From: Cordilura impudica
Taxonomy: Eukaryota > Arthropoda > Insecta > Diptera > Scathophagidae
DNA: 64,000 nt
Reading direction: 5' to 3'
NCBI GenBank assembly: GCA_963682025.1
Contig: OY821519.1
Coordinates: 134,331,612 to 134,395,611, forward strand
Shown here: in pieces, positions 22,285-31,757 of the stretch
Numbering within the stretch: the stretch's first letter is position 1
Layout of the letters: the number at the start of each line of letters is the position of its first letter
Notes under the pieces: model-generated
What the model saw: only the letters and a program-made list of their open reading frames with translations
The model's database searches: none
Told to the model about the DNA's origin: nothing
Translations under genes and position numbers: made by a program

Positions 22285-22720
22285 ATGGCACGTGGTAAGT
22301 CAGTTTCTCAACTAATTCGATTTTTAGTTATTGATAAATTCAAAGTGTTTTTCAAAAATATGAAAAAAACTGGGAATTATAACAATAACGTTGCAAGCAG
22401 AGGCGAGTTCTACAAAATAATGTTACGTCAGAAAAAAGCCGCTAATATCATAAAAAAAAAATCTTCGATGCACTGTTAGAGACATAGCCTCCAAGTGGTA
22501 TAAAATAATTGTAAAAATCGTAAATCCTGATTCGACGCGTCAGCAAATGAAATATGTAGGCTATGGTTTTTATAAAATATGCTTTACATTCACTTGCAGT
22601 TGGAAAAAATATTTTTTAGAACAGCCCCTACTTACTGCGTTCAAATGAAAAAAACGTTTGCTGTGATCAAAGGAATGAAATTTTTGGGTACAGAGGGTCA
22701 CTATTTTTACCGACGTGAGC
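22285..22720 (+). pseudogene. Tc1-like transposase, N-terminal DNA-binding fragment
   Basis: From the ATG at 22285 the frame reads MARGKSVSQLIRFLVIDKFK and continues to KKKSSMHC before a stop at 22479. A shifted frame continues TVRDIASKWYKIIVKIVNPD, then YVGYGFYK and EQPLLTAFK with KKRLL. These follow the order of the paired helix-turn-helix domains and the link to the catalytic core in Tc1-like transposases. The catalytic core itself is absent. A possible C-terminal piece of a Tc1-like gene lies at 32270-32640, but I cannot show they belong together. Confidence 0.5.
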
Positions 22721-22854
22721 AGGTTGTCAACTCAGTGCTTTAAGCACTGTTTTTAGAGATTTTTAAAACATATCATGTTTTTTACAGTGTAAATATCTTA
22801 AGTTTCACTTTTACTTTTGAATGCAAGTATGCAATGTACTAAACAAACCTATTA

Positions 22855-23140
22855 AACTTTCATCGCTTCGTTTTTCAATCCTGACGTTGAATTTTTCAAA
22901 TTCAAAATTAGAAACCAAATCTCACTACATTCAGTTAATGCTTTACTGCACATTAAAAATGGATTGAAAAGAGAAATTTCCTTTTGCGAAAGAAATCAAA
23001 TACCTGATGCAGTAAATGTTTAATTTAATAGTAATGATGTTTATAAAACAGTAGAATTTGAAATTAAAACCGTTTTATGGCCGGATGAAAGTGATGATGA
23101 GGAAACAATAGAGTTAGTCAAAACTAAAAGTTTAAATTAG
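22855..23140 (+). pseudogene. hAT-like transposase C-terminal scrap
   Basis: A frame reads FKFKIRNQISLHSVNALLHI then KNGLKREI and later a frame rich in acidic residues. The block resembles the end of the hAT dimerisation domain (RNxLSxxxVNALLxxKNGL). Stops and shifts interrupt it. The short length makes the call tentative. A palindrome CAGTGCTTTAAGCACTG at 22733-22749 just upstream resembles hAT terminal sequence. Confidence 0.4.
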
Positions 23141-23377
23141 TAATTCTTGTTTGTATAAAATACAAGGAATATTTAACTTCAAAATTTTATTTATTTGATT
23201 TGTTATTATTTAATTTTTTATTTTTTTTTTTTTTTATTTTTTACCGTATTTTGTAAATTAATTTGTTTAATTCAATAAAAATAAATAAATAAAGAGATAT
23301 AATAATATAAATAAAGAGAATAAATAAAAATGTGGAAAAGTTAGTGCCTTTTTTTAAGTTACGCTTTTTTGATCGGT

Positions 23378-23737
23378 TATAGCAGACAATATAGTTTTTT
23401 AGTTTAATAGTATTTATTTTATTTATGCTTCAGCTCTATCTAGGAGCTGAGTCTTTTAATGCTAAATTATTAATGATTAATTGATTATAAAATGTTCTTC
23501 TTTATATACATGTTTTCAACCTATATTAACAACAATGTGTTACCTGCACTTGGGTCAGCATAAACATAAGTGTGCCAGCGTAACAACAACATACAATAAC
23601 AATATACGCAGTTATACAATGTTTTGCAAATGCAGTGGTCAACAATATTGATATTTGTTATTTCCGCATTTGCAAATATTGTACGCTATGCAGTGTGGGT
23701 ATTATACAGCACACTACGAAAGTCGTGTTACGCTACA
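23378..23737 (-). repeat. 3' LTR of the gag-pol retrotransposon
   Basis: On the minus strand it starts TGTAGCGTAACACGACTTTC and ends CTGCTATA. It is 360 bp and matches the other LTR except for two substitutions (near 23614 and 23724). The preceding minus-strand sequence, AAAAAAGGAAGG, is the polypurine tract. Confidence 0.93.
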
Positions 23738-23921
23738 CCTTCCTTTTTTATAAGAATGTTCATATAACATTTTGTTCTATGGACATTCTTTTATTATTTG
23801 TACTGTTGGGTTTTTTTTTTTTTTTTTTTTGTGGTTGTATCAAGTGCAAGTTTCACATTTTACAATAAATTTATTTTATTTTATTTACAAATATAGATTT
23901 AATGAAAAGAATGCATATTGT

Positions 23922-25376
23922 TTATTTAATATTGTATAACTTAAGTCTATTCTTATGAACTATTTGTTCTTTATTTGTTTTCTTATCAACTATGGTTACA
24001 TTATTTCTGAAATCTATTTTCTTAATTTTATATGGCCCTTTATATGCCATCGCTAACTTATGTCCTGCATCATTTCTTACTAAGACTAAATCTCCTATTT
24101 TAAAATTGTAATCTAATTTTGTTTTATCATAATTAATTTTTTGTTTTATTTTATTTATGTCTAATAGTTTTTTAACTCTATCTATTGCTACTTCTAATCT
24201 AAATTTAATTTCCTTAGCATAATTATCTATATTATAAAGTGGTGCAACTCTATCTACTTCACTAAATTGTCTAAAATTGTTTGGAATTTTTCCAAAAATA
24301 AGTTCATAAGGGCAATAATCATGTACTGTAGATGGTGTAGTGTTAAAACAGTACGTGAAATATTTGAGCCATTCATCCCAGTCGTCTTTATCTACTGATA
24401 TGTAGTTTCGTACGTATTCGTTAAAAGTCCGGTGACTTCTTTCTATCGTACCTAGTGTCTGGTGATGATGTGCTGTCGATGTGCGTTTATCTACCTTCAA
24501 TAGGTTGCAAAGCTCTGTCAGTATAGAGTTCTTATATTCAGTGCCCATATCCGAAATGAACGTCTTCATTGGACCGTATATAAGCACAAAATTTTCAAAT
24601 ATCGCTTTTGCGATCGTCTTAGCTGATTTATCTTTTATTGGTATTGTTACCAAGTATTTAGTTAAGTCACATATCATTGTGACTGCATATTCATTTCCAT
24701 AAATTGACTTTGGAAATGGTCCAATTGTATCTACATACACCGTATCAAAAGCCCTATTTGGTGTGTCCGTTATTGTCATTGGACTTTTTATATGTTTCTC
24801 CGTTTTAGCCAATTGACATTTATGGCATGTTTTCACATATTTGGCAATGTCTTTTGTCATATTTTTCCAGTAATAGTATCTCCTGATCTTCACAGTGGTT
24901 CTATATATCCCACAATGTCCTCCTTCTATAGGATCATCATGGTATTTCAGCATTATCTCACGTATTGCCTTTGCATTCGTGTTATCAATTTTAGTTACTT
25001 CGTTTAATAGCGCTATTCTGATTTCATTCAGTGTTTTATTGCCCATATTCTCAAATTCACTTATCGAGACAAATTCGAAAATCTTCTCATGTGGTGAAAT
25101 CTGAATCTTATTAATATTTAGTTTACAGGCTATTCGTTCTAGCCTAGGGAAAAATTGTCCTAAGTCAATATTCCCTTTAGTAAACAAATCATCTATTCTT
25201 ATGCTAGCATATATGGATTTGCCCTTTTTGATGTAACATCTGTTGGGTAAAATCTTTAATTTATAATATCTTTTGACGTCTATATTATTCAATGGTATAT
25301 ATACCTTGGGCTTATTATTATTATTGATATTTTGCTGATTTACTACTGGTTTACTAATTTTCTCTTCTTTAGTCAT
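23922..25376 (-). CDS. pol: Pol part 2: integrase
   Basis: This 484-residue frame is in phase with the upstream pol frame, separated only by a TGA and five more codons. It contains the H-H-C-C zinc finger (a histidine pair around HDDPIEGGHCGI and CHKCQLAK), then the catalytic core with FDTVYVDTIGPF, FISDMGTEYKNS and TLGTIERSHRTFNEYV, giving the D, D and E that join retroviral DNA to the target. A C-terminal GDLVLVRNDAG block precedes the end. The downstream 23738-23921 is 3' UTR with a polypurine tract. Confidence 0.92.
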   Translation of the reverse strand: MTKEEKISKPVVNQQNINNNNKPKVYIPLNNIDVKRYYKLKILPNRCYIKKGKSIYASIRIDDLFTKGNIDLGQFFPRLERIACKLNINKIQISPHEKIFEFVSISEFENMGNKTLNEIRIALLNEVTKIDNTNAKAIREIMLKYHDDPIEGGHCGIYRTTVKIRRYYYWKNMTKDIAKYVKTCHKCQLAKTEKHIKSPMTITDTPNRAFDTVYVDTIGPFPKSIYGNEYAVTMICDLTKYLVTIPIKDKSAKTIAKAIFENFVLIYGPMKTFISDMGTEYKNSILTELCNLLKVDKRTSTAHHHQTLGTIERSHRTFNEYVRNYISVDKDDWDEWLKYFTYCFNTTPSTVHDYCPYELIFGKIPNNFRQFSEVDRVAPLYNIDNYAKEIKFRLEVAIDRVKKLLDINKIKQKINYDKTKLDYNFKIGDLVLVRNDAGHKLAMAYKGPYKIKKIDFRNNVTIVDKKTNKEQIVHKNRLKLYNIK

Positions 25377-25394
25377 CGATCTTGTCGTGACCCT

Positions 25395-27598
25395 TCAAAC
25401 GGATGAAATCTTGTCGTTAATATCCTTTAAGTCATTTATTGTAATGCGCGACAGTGCGTCGGCAACATAATTGTCTTTTCCCCTGAGATATTCTACTGTG
25501 AAATCATATTCCTCCAGATCGAGTCTCATTCTCGTTAGCTTAGAACTTGGATTTTTCATGGAGAACAGGTATGAAAGTGGTCTATGGTCTGTTCGGACCA
25601 AAAAATGTTTTCCATATATATATGGTCTGAAATATGTGACAGCCCAGTGTATGGCAGTTAATTCCTGTTCAATGGTCGATTTGTTGCTTTCGCCTTTAGT
25701 GAAAGTTTTAGATGCATAGGCCACAGGTAGGTGTCTACCTTCATGTTCCTGTGTTAAAACTGCACCGCAAGCATGCTTACTCGCATCTGTTGTTATGCAA
25801 AATTCCTTCGTAAAGTCTGGGTACTGAAGCAATGTTGGGCTCATTAATGCCTTCTTTAAGTATTTAAACGCGCACTCACAATCTTTTGTCCACTGAAATG
25901 GTACTCCCTTTTTGGATAGCCTTGTAAGGTGTCTGGAATATTCAGAGAAGTTTCTAATAAATCGTCGGTAATAGTTGCAAAACGCGACAAACCTTCGTGC
26001 GCTATCGGCGTCCGTAGGCGTCGGGTAATTTTCTATCACCGAATATTTACTATCATCCGGTAATATTCCTCTATCAGTACATTTGTGGCCAAGGTAGGTT
26101 ACCTCTCTCATAAAGAATGAACATTTTTGGGGGTGTAGTTTAAGATTGTGTTTACGGCAAAGATCAAATACATCCTTCAAATTTGAAAGCATATGTTTTT
26201 CAGAACATCCCAATACAACCAAGTCATCCATATATAGGAATGCTTGATTCGGCTTCAGACCACTGAAGGCTAATGTCATCATTCTTTGGAATGAATTCGG
26301 TGCTATTTTTAAGCCATATGGTAGTCTAGTAAATCTGTATGAACCATTGTTTGTTGAAAATGACGTCAAGTCTCTAGAGTTCTTTTCCAAACCAATTTGA
26401 TGAAACCCGGACATCAAGTCCAAACAAGAAAAATATTTTGCTCTACCTAGTTGGTCTAGAATATCGTCTATTCTAGGCAACGGGAATTTATCTGATATTA
26501 GTTTTTTATTTATCTGCCTATAATCTATCACCAAGCGCCATCTTTTTTCATCTGTTCCGGGAAGTGATTTCTTTGGTACCAACAGAATTGGGCTATTGTA
26601 TTCCGAAAATGATGGTTCGATTATCTTGTCATCTATTAGTTTTTCAACCTGTTTGTTTATTTCCTCCTTATGAGATTCTGGTATGCGATAATTTTTAATA
26701 TACGTTGGTTGATTATCTTTTACTCTCAGTTTTTGTTCATAGAAATTGTTGGTAGTAATTGTTTCAGTCCCTAAGCCAAAAATATCATTGTATTCTAAAC
26801 AAAGCTTAGTTAAAATTGTTCTGAACTGTTCAGGAAAGTTTCCCTTCAAAAGGTCCAAAACTTCAGATTTTCTTTGGCTATTTTTATGTGGTTTTTGTTT
26901 TACTATTTCATAGTCAGACATTTTCTCGGTTTTTATGTTATTTTGCCTAATTGTTACTATTTTATGTGTGGTATTTAAAAAACGAACCAATGCGTTATTT
27001 GATTTTACCAGTGTATTTGGTACAAAGACACCTGGTACGATTTCTTGATTTGGTATTAGTACATCGTCTTCAAGCTTCGGAAACCTGATTTGACGAATCA
27101 CTTCTGACCTTGGTGGGAGTGTTATTCCATTGAAGCCGTTCGTAAGTGGAATTTCTATTACATGCGACAGATTGGGTGGTCGTAGTACGAGGTAATCATG
27201 GTTCCCATTGAAATCTAGTATACATTTATACTTCTTAAAAAAATCCATTCCAAGGATACCGTCGCAAGGTATTGGAAAATTATTTTGTACTACTTGGAAA
27301 TCATGTGGTATCAAAATACCTCTAAATTTTAGGTCAATAAATACATTACCTATTGAACGAATTTTACCCTGTCCTATTCCACTCAATGTGGTTGTTCTGT
27401 TTCTGTTAATTTGTGTTTGATGAAAATGTTTAGTTTTTATAACCGAAATGTCTGCTCCTGTATCTACCAGCAGTGTTACCGTGTTGTTCGTGTCGTTAAT
27501 TTTTATATTAACATAAAAACTTAAGCTGAGGTTAAGGTTGTATATGTAGTTGGTATTGTTATTATGATATATCTCAGAGGATTTTAGCAGTTTTCCGA
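25395..27598 (-). CDS. pol: Pol part 1: protease, reverse transcriptase, RNase H
   Basis: The frame overlaps the end of gag in the -1 frame, with a slip-like GGAAAAC just before the gag stop, and is open from about 27598. Domains in order: aspartic protease with LLVDTGADISVI (about 27460), reverse transcriptase with RWRLVIDYRQINKKL, FSCLDLMSGFHQI and the catalytic FLYMDDLVVLG, and RNase H with CITTDASKHACGAVL, IEQELTAIHWAV and VRTDHRPLSYL, ending near YVADALSRITI. The frame ends at a TGA at 25395-25397, and the same frame reopens directly into integrase. Pol is normally one polyprotein here, so this TGA is probably a recent nonsense mutation; readthrough cannot be excluded. Confidence 0.92.
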
Positions 27599-28483
27599 AT
27601 CATTTTGATGTGACTCTGCTGCTCTGACGTAATTTCTGTTACGTCTGTGGTTCTGATTTTGTTGAACCCTGTTGTGAATAGGTTTTTGTTGGGGTCTGCC
27701 GTTGTTACTGTTATTACTATTATTGCGTGGGTAATTGTACCTTCCACGATATTGTCTGTAGTTATTATTTCGGTTAAACTTCTGCCCGAAATACAATACG
27801 GCATTTTGTTGCCCTGTTGCTTCAGTGCAACTGTTTATGAATTTGCCAACGGCCTCATTCATGTTACTGAATTGGCCTGCTTCCATGATAAGTTTAACTT
27901 TATCGATAGTGCAATTTTTGGTTAGTGCCTTTACTGCTACCTGTGTTGAATATTTACATGCCAATTCGCATGGCAAACCATCTGATAAATAGGCATTTTC
28001 TAATGACTTCGTTAAATTCTCTATTTCACTGCAATAGTTATTGGCAGTTTTATTGTTTTGTCGGGTATTCATTATTTTTGCTGTCAATACCTCAACCGAC
28101 TCGCCCTTTACTGAGTTTTTTAGTTTATGTATTATCTCAGTGATGGTTTGTTCATTACCTATTAAATTTCTTGCACTTCCCTTTAACTTTGTTTTTATTA
28201 AAGAGACTGCGATAGATTCGTGGTCACCTTTGATGGATTCTATTAACTGTAACGAGTCTATAAAGGAACGTAAATTTTCTGGTTTTCCATCAAATTCTAT
28301 GATCTTTTTTAATTTCTTGGTATTTAAGGCATAAATATGTAATGCAAAATTTAAGCTAATGAGTACGGTTATTATTAGTAAACAACACTCAATTAATTTT
28401 AGGTCGATTGAGTCTTCTTTTATTTCTACTTCATTAATAACATTTGCATTGGGATTCTCTATTTTTGATTGACGACCTCCCAT
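27584..28483 (-). CDS. gag: Gag protein of the LTR retrotransposon
   Basis: A 299-residue open frame in the gag position, first after the leader. It begins MGGRQSK, a plausible N-myristoylation signal, and has a strongly hydrophobic stretch at about residues 30-52 (LIECCLLIITVLISLNFALH), unusual for a cytoplasmic Gag. A capsid-like region follows (FDGKPENLRSFIDSLQLIES, KTKLKGSARNLI). The C-terminus is rich in Asn, Arg and Gln without a CCHC knuckle, as in many insect gypsy-group Gags, so RNA binding is probably through the basic tail. It ends 3 codons before a likely -1 shift into pol. Confidence 0.88.
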   Translation of the reverse strand: MGGRQSKIENPNANVINEVEIKEDSIDLKLIECCLLIITVLISLNFALHIYALNTKKLKKIIEFDGKPENLRSFIDSLQLIESIKGDHESIAVSLIKTKLKGSARNLIGNEQTITEIIHKLKNSVKGESVEVLTAKIMNTRQNNKTANNYCSEIENLTKSLENAYLSDGLPCELACKYSTQVAVKALTKNCTIDKVKLIMEAGQFSNMNEAVGKFINSCTEATGQQNAVLYFGQKFNRNNNYRQYRGRYNYPRNNSNNSNNGRPQQKPIHNRVQQNQNHRRNRNYVRAAESHQNDSENC

Positions 28484-29041
28484 TTTCCTTCGCTATTTAT
28501 TTTGTATTTTTTCCTATTATTTATTTCTATTAAATATTTTTCTGACTGCCTCAATAATTTAACCGAATCTTATATCTTGCTAATTATATATCTTCCCTAG
28601 TAATTCATTATTTTTATCAATAGCTTATACTATTTTACATGCATCAGTTTTATTTACGTATATATTTAATTTATAAAATATTTCATTCTAATTTAATATC
28701 TGTTTTTTTTTTTTTCAACAGCATAATTACCATAGTGTTTTTGTTTTTATATATATAATAGCATCAAGATTAAATATAACCTTTTCAAAAAAAAAAATTA
28801 GATTAATTGAACTGCATTCCTTTGTGGATTTTTTCTTACAAATTACTGTTTTTATTTTCTATTTCAAATTTTTTTTTTTTTTTATTTATTTATTTATTTG
28901 CCAAGAGCGGTTAACGCTTTCTGGCCTACGGGTGCATAACGGGATGCTCCACTTTTTTTTTTTTTTTTGTTTTTGGTAAAACTAGGATGAACTACCTGTT
29001 CGTTGTTTTATTAGGGGCATATTGATGTGTATATTGATATA
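28484..29041 (-). other. Leader of the gag-pol element, gag-proximal part
   Basis: Non-coding leader between the nested insertion and the gag start. It contains several homopolymer T/A runs (28700s, 28860s, 28950s) and no ORF. The matching distal part of the leader is 31420-31743. Confidence 0.65.
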
Positions 29042-29322
29042 AATTAGGTTTTATTAGGTTTAAAACATTTAAAAAAATGAACTTTATTGATCAAACACAA
29101 ATATAAAACTAAAAATAAGAATACAATACAATTCTTTATATTACTCTTTAATTAAAAATACTTTCAACATGCTAAATACTAAACATGCTAAATACAATTA
29201 CTAAAATATTATAAAAATGATATGTCAGCGTCTGCAATTGCACAATACCTTGCGCGTGTTTTACATCCGCTGGTATGTGCATATTTATGTAGTGTTGGTA
29301 TTCAATCAATTTTGCGTTAACA
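29042..29322 (-). repeat. 3' LTR of the env-only element
   Basis: 281 bp; on the minus strand it starts TGTTAACGCAAAATTGATTG and ends CCTAATAAAACCTAATT. Matches the other LTR apart from a local 12-bp length difference around 29170-29200 (repeated ACATGCTAAATAC). Confidence 0.9.
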
Positions 29323-29337
29323 CCTCCCCCTTTTATT
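29323..29337 (-). promoter_or_regulatory. Polypurine tract of the env-only element
   Basis: The minus strand reads AATAAAAGGGGGAGG directly before the 3' LTR start (TGTTAAC). This is where plus-strand DNA synthesis would be primed. Confidence 0.85.
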
Positions 29338-29355
29338 CCGAGCGTCCTCGTTCGG

Positions 29356-30891
29356 TTAGAAATATGGAATCTTCGAAATTCTTTGTACTCCAGGTTTCTT
29401 TATTTCGGATAACTCCGGCATAGATACATTGATGGATGGACATTGAAATGTGTTTACTACTTGTGGCGTTGATGTGTTTTTCTTTTCGTTTTTAAAAACT
29501 CTTTTTTTTATAAGTAAAAGAATCATCGCAGTGATTGCCATTGATGATAGTCCACAATTTATCGTTAGGCCCCATTTATGTTTATTATTTAATATGTCTA
29601 TGGCCTCTGTATTATTAATTTGGAGCTCTTTTACCATTTCTAGTGATAATGTTTCCTCAATAATTAGATTTGGGTGTTTGGGTTGCAGAATAGCAGGCAA
29701 AGGTTGAAGGTTTGTTGTTTCGAAGAAATTATATGATTTTCCTGATATATTGACGGATGCATTGTTGAATTGTATGACGTATGTACCAGTGAGGTGTTGG
29801 GGTTCTGTATTAATGTAGATTGTATCGTTGAATTGATTAAGGAGGATTGTTCCGGGTGCTATCTCTTCAATTGTGGGGATGTTCCGGTTGTCAAGTATGC
29901 TGCATTTTGAAGGTTTACTCTGGATTATGTTTGCTAGACATGTATCATTATTTATATTTTCAATATTTTTCTCATTACAAATAGTAATATTATTATAACT
30001 CTTACATCTATTTTTTATTCCAAAAATTATTTTATTACAAATTATTACATCATGGTATATAATTTTATTTATAAATTTTCCAAATTTTATTGGTTTTATT
30101 AATAATTGGTTGCAAGAAGTACTATCTGTAGTTGGTATACTTATAATATAAATGAGTGAATTATTATTAGATGCTATTTTTATTTCTGCAAATTCTAATG
30201 CTTGTTCTATATTCATAAAAGGTATTACATCTTTATTTATAATGTGTTTAACGATATTTATTTCATTGGATGACAGTATAAAAGAGTTTACAATTCCTAC
30301 TTTTGCCCAATGAATGGCATATTGGATGTTTATTATTTCTTCTTTCAGGATTTCTATTTTGAATTTTAATTTTGTTATCAATTTTTCTTTTATAATATCA
30401 TTATAATTAGCGTTTTTAATTATCTCGTTTGTTGCTCTTGTAAGCTCATTTATTTTTTCAAATGACAATTTATTTATGACTACTTGCTTATTGTTGTTAA
30501 TCAATACTTGGTTAGTTTTTTGGGTAATAATTTCGAAATCGTCATGGTCAGGATTTCCAGCAATCCATTTCCAAGCCGATCCGATAAAATTTAAAGATCT
30601 TTTTGCCTTTGGTTTGAGTCTGTCCAAAAAACCTTGGAGTTCTGTTATTTCATGGATTAGGAAAGGACGGAGGAAATGGGATTCGGTTACATTTGCATAT
30701 ATTGTCTCTTGTATGTTGTCGATAAGATTCTGATATTTATCCATTTCGATGACATGTATTATTTTAAACGTTCCTGTCTGTAGCTTCGCTAGTCCTGAAT
30801 TAATAGTCACAATTTGGGAGTTAGTGTAATCCAGTATTTTGACGTCAGCTCCCGTCAATATGAAAAGTGACATTACAACGGCTACCAGCAT
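29356..30891 (-). CDS. env: Errantivirus envelope glycoprotein (Env)
   Basis: An uninterrupted 511-residue frame. It starts with a hydrophobic signal-peptide-like segment (LVAVVMSLFILTG), has a basic cleavage site of the furin type before SLNFIGSAWKW (about residue 95), many N-glycosylation sites (NVT, NIT, NDT, NNT, NAS, NIS) and cysteine-rich middle portions. A single membrane anchor lies near the C-terminus (GLSSMAITAMILLLIKKRVF), followed by a cytoplasmic tail of about 45 residues. This layout is that of insect errantivirus Env, which is related to baculovirus F fusion proteins. No stop or frameshift is visible. The gene is alone between its LTRs; any expression would need no gag-pol in cis. 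The product would act at the cell or virion membrane. Confidence 0.88.
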   Translation of the reverse strand: MLVAVVMSLFILTGADVKILDYTNSQIVTINSGLAKLQTGTFKIIHVIEMDKYQNLIDNIQETIYANVTESHFLRPFLIHEITELQGFLDRLKPKAKRSLNFIGSAWKWIAGNPDHDDFEIITQKTNQVLINNNKQVVINKLSFEKINELTRATNEIIKNANYNDIIKEKLITKLKFKIEILKEEIINIQYAIHWAKVGIVNSFILSSNEINIVKHIINKDVIPFMNIEQALEFAEIKIASNNNSLIYIISIPTTDSTSCNQLLIKPIKFGKFINKIIYHDVIICNKIIFGIKNRCKSYNNITICNEKNIENINNDTCLANIIQSKPSKCSILDNRNIPTIEEIAPGTILLNQFNDTIYINTEPQHLTGTYVIQFNNASVNISGKSYNFFETTNLQPLPAILQPKHPNLIIEETLSLEMVKELQINNTEAIDILNNKHKWGLTINCGLSSMAITAMILLLIKKRVFKNEKKNTSTPQVVNTFQCPSINVSMPELSEIKKPGVQRISKIPYF

Positions 30892-31133
30892 AGTAAAGTT
30901 GAAGGTTTTAACGTTGTCCTTTTTCTTTCGTACTGGGGTGTCTCCGCCTTACTGTTGCTTTACCCGAATGCCTGTAGACTATTCTGTTGGTGTCGTTGAT
31001 ATCCTATGGGATATTTGGTGTTTTTATGCAGTTGCCAGTATTGTTGAAACGGTGTAGCCTGTTGGGTACTTCTGCGTTTTTTATATACTGTTGGGTTCGC
31101 GCTATATCCTATGGGGTATTTCTTGCGCTTTTT

Positions 31134-31147
31134 AATGTTGGGCGCCA
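31134..31147 (-). promoter_or_regulatory. Primer binding site of the env-only element (tRNA-Lys type)
   Basis: The minus strand reads TGGCGCCCAACATT next to the LTR. TGGCGCCCAAC is the standard tRNA-Lys primer site of gypsy-type errantiviruses. It differs from the primer site of the surrounding element, showing the two are separate. Confidence 0.85.
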
Positions 31148-31415
31148 ATTAGGTTTTATTAGGTTTAAAACATTTAAAAAAATGAACTTTATTGATCAAA
31201 CACAAATATAAAACTAAAAATAAGAATACAATACAATTCTTTATATTACTCTTTAATTAAAAATACTTTCAACATGCTTAGCAAACACAATTACTAAAAT
31301 ATTATAAAAATGATATGTCAGCGTCTGCAATTGCACAATACCTTGCGCGTGTTTTACATCCGCTGGTATGTGCATATTTATGTAGTGTTGGTATTCAATC
31401 AATTTTGCGTTAACA
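31147..31415 (-). repeat. 5' LTR of the env-only element
   Basis: 269 bp direct copy of 29042-29322 with the same ends. The minus strand continues directly into the primer binding site. Confidence 0.9.
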
Positions 31416-31743
31416 TATATACCAGGGGTCTTTTGATGTGTTTTTCCTTCGTTTTCTGCTGGCCCGTCTTTCTTCTGTACTCTTCTATGAAGATATGTTT
31501 TGGCCCTTCCGCCATTGATTTTGCAATCTCCACTGTCTTTAGGCCAGACAGTATCTTCCTTCAACGCAGCTGATGGATCGTTGTGGCTGATCCACCAGGA
31601 CAATATTATTATGCGATTTTTTTTTTTTTTTTTTTTATTATTTTCAGGATTGCTCAATTTGAGAGCATAATCCTTGTATTATATATATATATTTTTTCGT
31701 AATATATATATTTTTTTTTTTACAATGCTCATCTAAGGAGCAC

Positions 31744-31757
31744 TGGCAGGATCGCCA
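31744..31757 (-). promoter_or_regulatory. Primer binding site of the gag-pol element (tRNA-Arg type)
   Basis: Immediately inside the 5' LTR the minus strand reads TGGCGATCCTGCCA, complementary to a tRNA 3' end of the form TGGCAGGATCG-CCA, which fits an insect tRNA-Arg. The 412/mdg1 group uses tRNA-Arg primers. The tRNA identity is from memory of tRNA sequences. Confidence 0.7.

Larger units (their letters stand above)
29042..31415 (-). mobile_element. Env-only errantivirus-like LTR element nested in the gag-pol element
   Basis: The element has its own LTRs (29042-29322 and 31147-31415), is flanked by TATA on both sides (29038-29041 and 31416-31419), has a tRNA-Lys-type primer site next to the 5' LTR and a polypurine tract next to the 3' LTR. 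TATA target sites, tRNA-Lys priming and an envelope gene are hallmarks of errantiviruses (gypsy, ZAM, 17.6 group). Only a leader of about 250 bp and the env ORF lie between the LTRs; gag and pol are absent. It could be an internally deleted provirus, or a reverse-transcribed copy of the spliced env RNA. Its 12-bp LTR length difference lies in one small duplicated or rearranged segment. Confidence 0.88.

Noticed and set aside
29356..30891. Env as the third gene of the surrounding gag-pol retrotransposon
   Set aside because: It lies upstream of gag, and it is bounded by a different LTR pair, a different primer site and its own TATA duplication.
30960..31148. 62-codon basic ORF in the env-only leader
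   Set aside because: It would start at a TTG inside the primer binding site. The KYPIGY repeat comes from a duplicated leader sequence; no evidence of translation.
31253..31657. 134-codon minus-strand ORF between the two 5' LTRs
   Set aside because: It crosses the boundary of the nested insertion, so part is outer leader and part is inner LTR; it starts in a poly-A stretch and has no domain.
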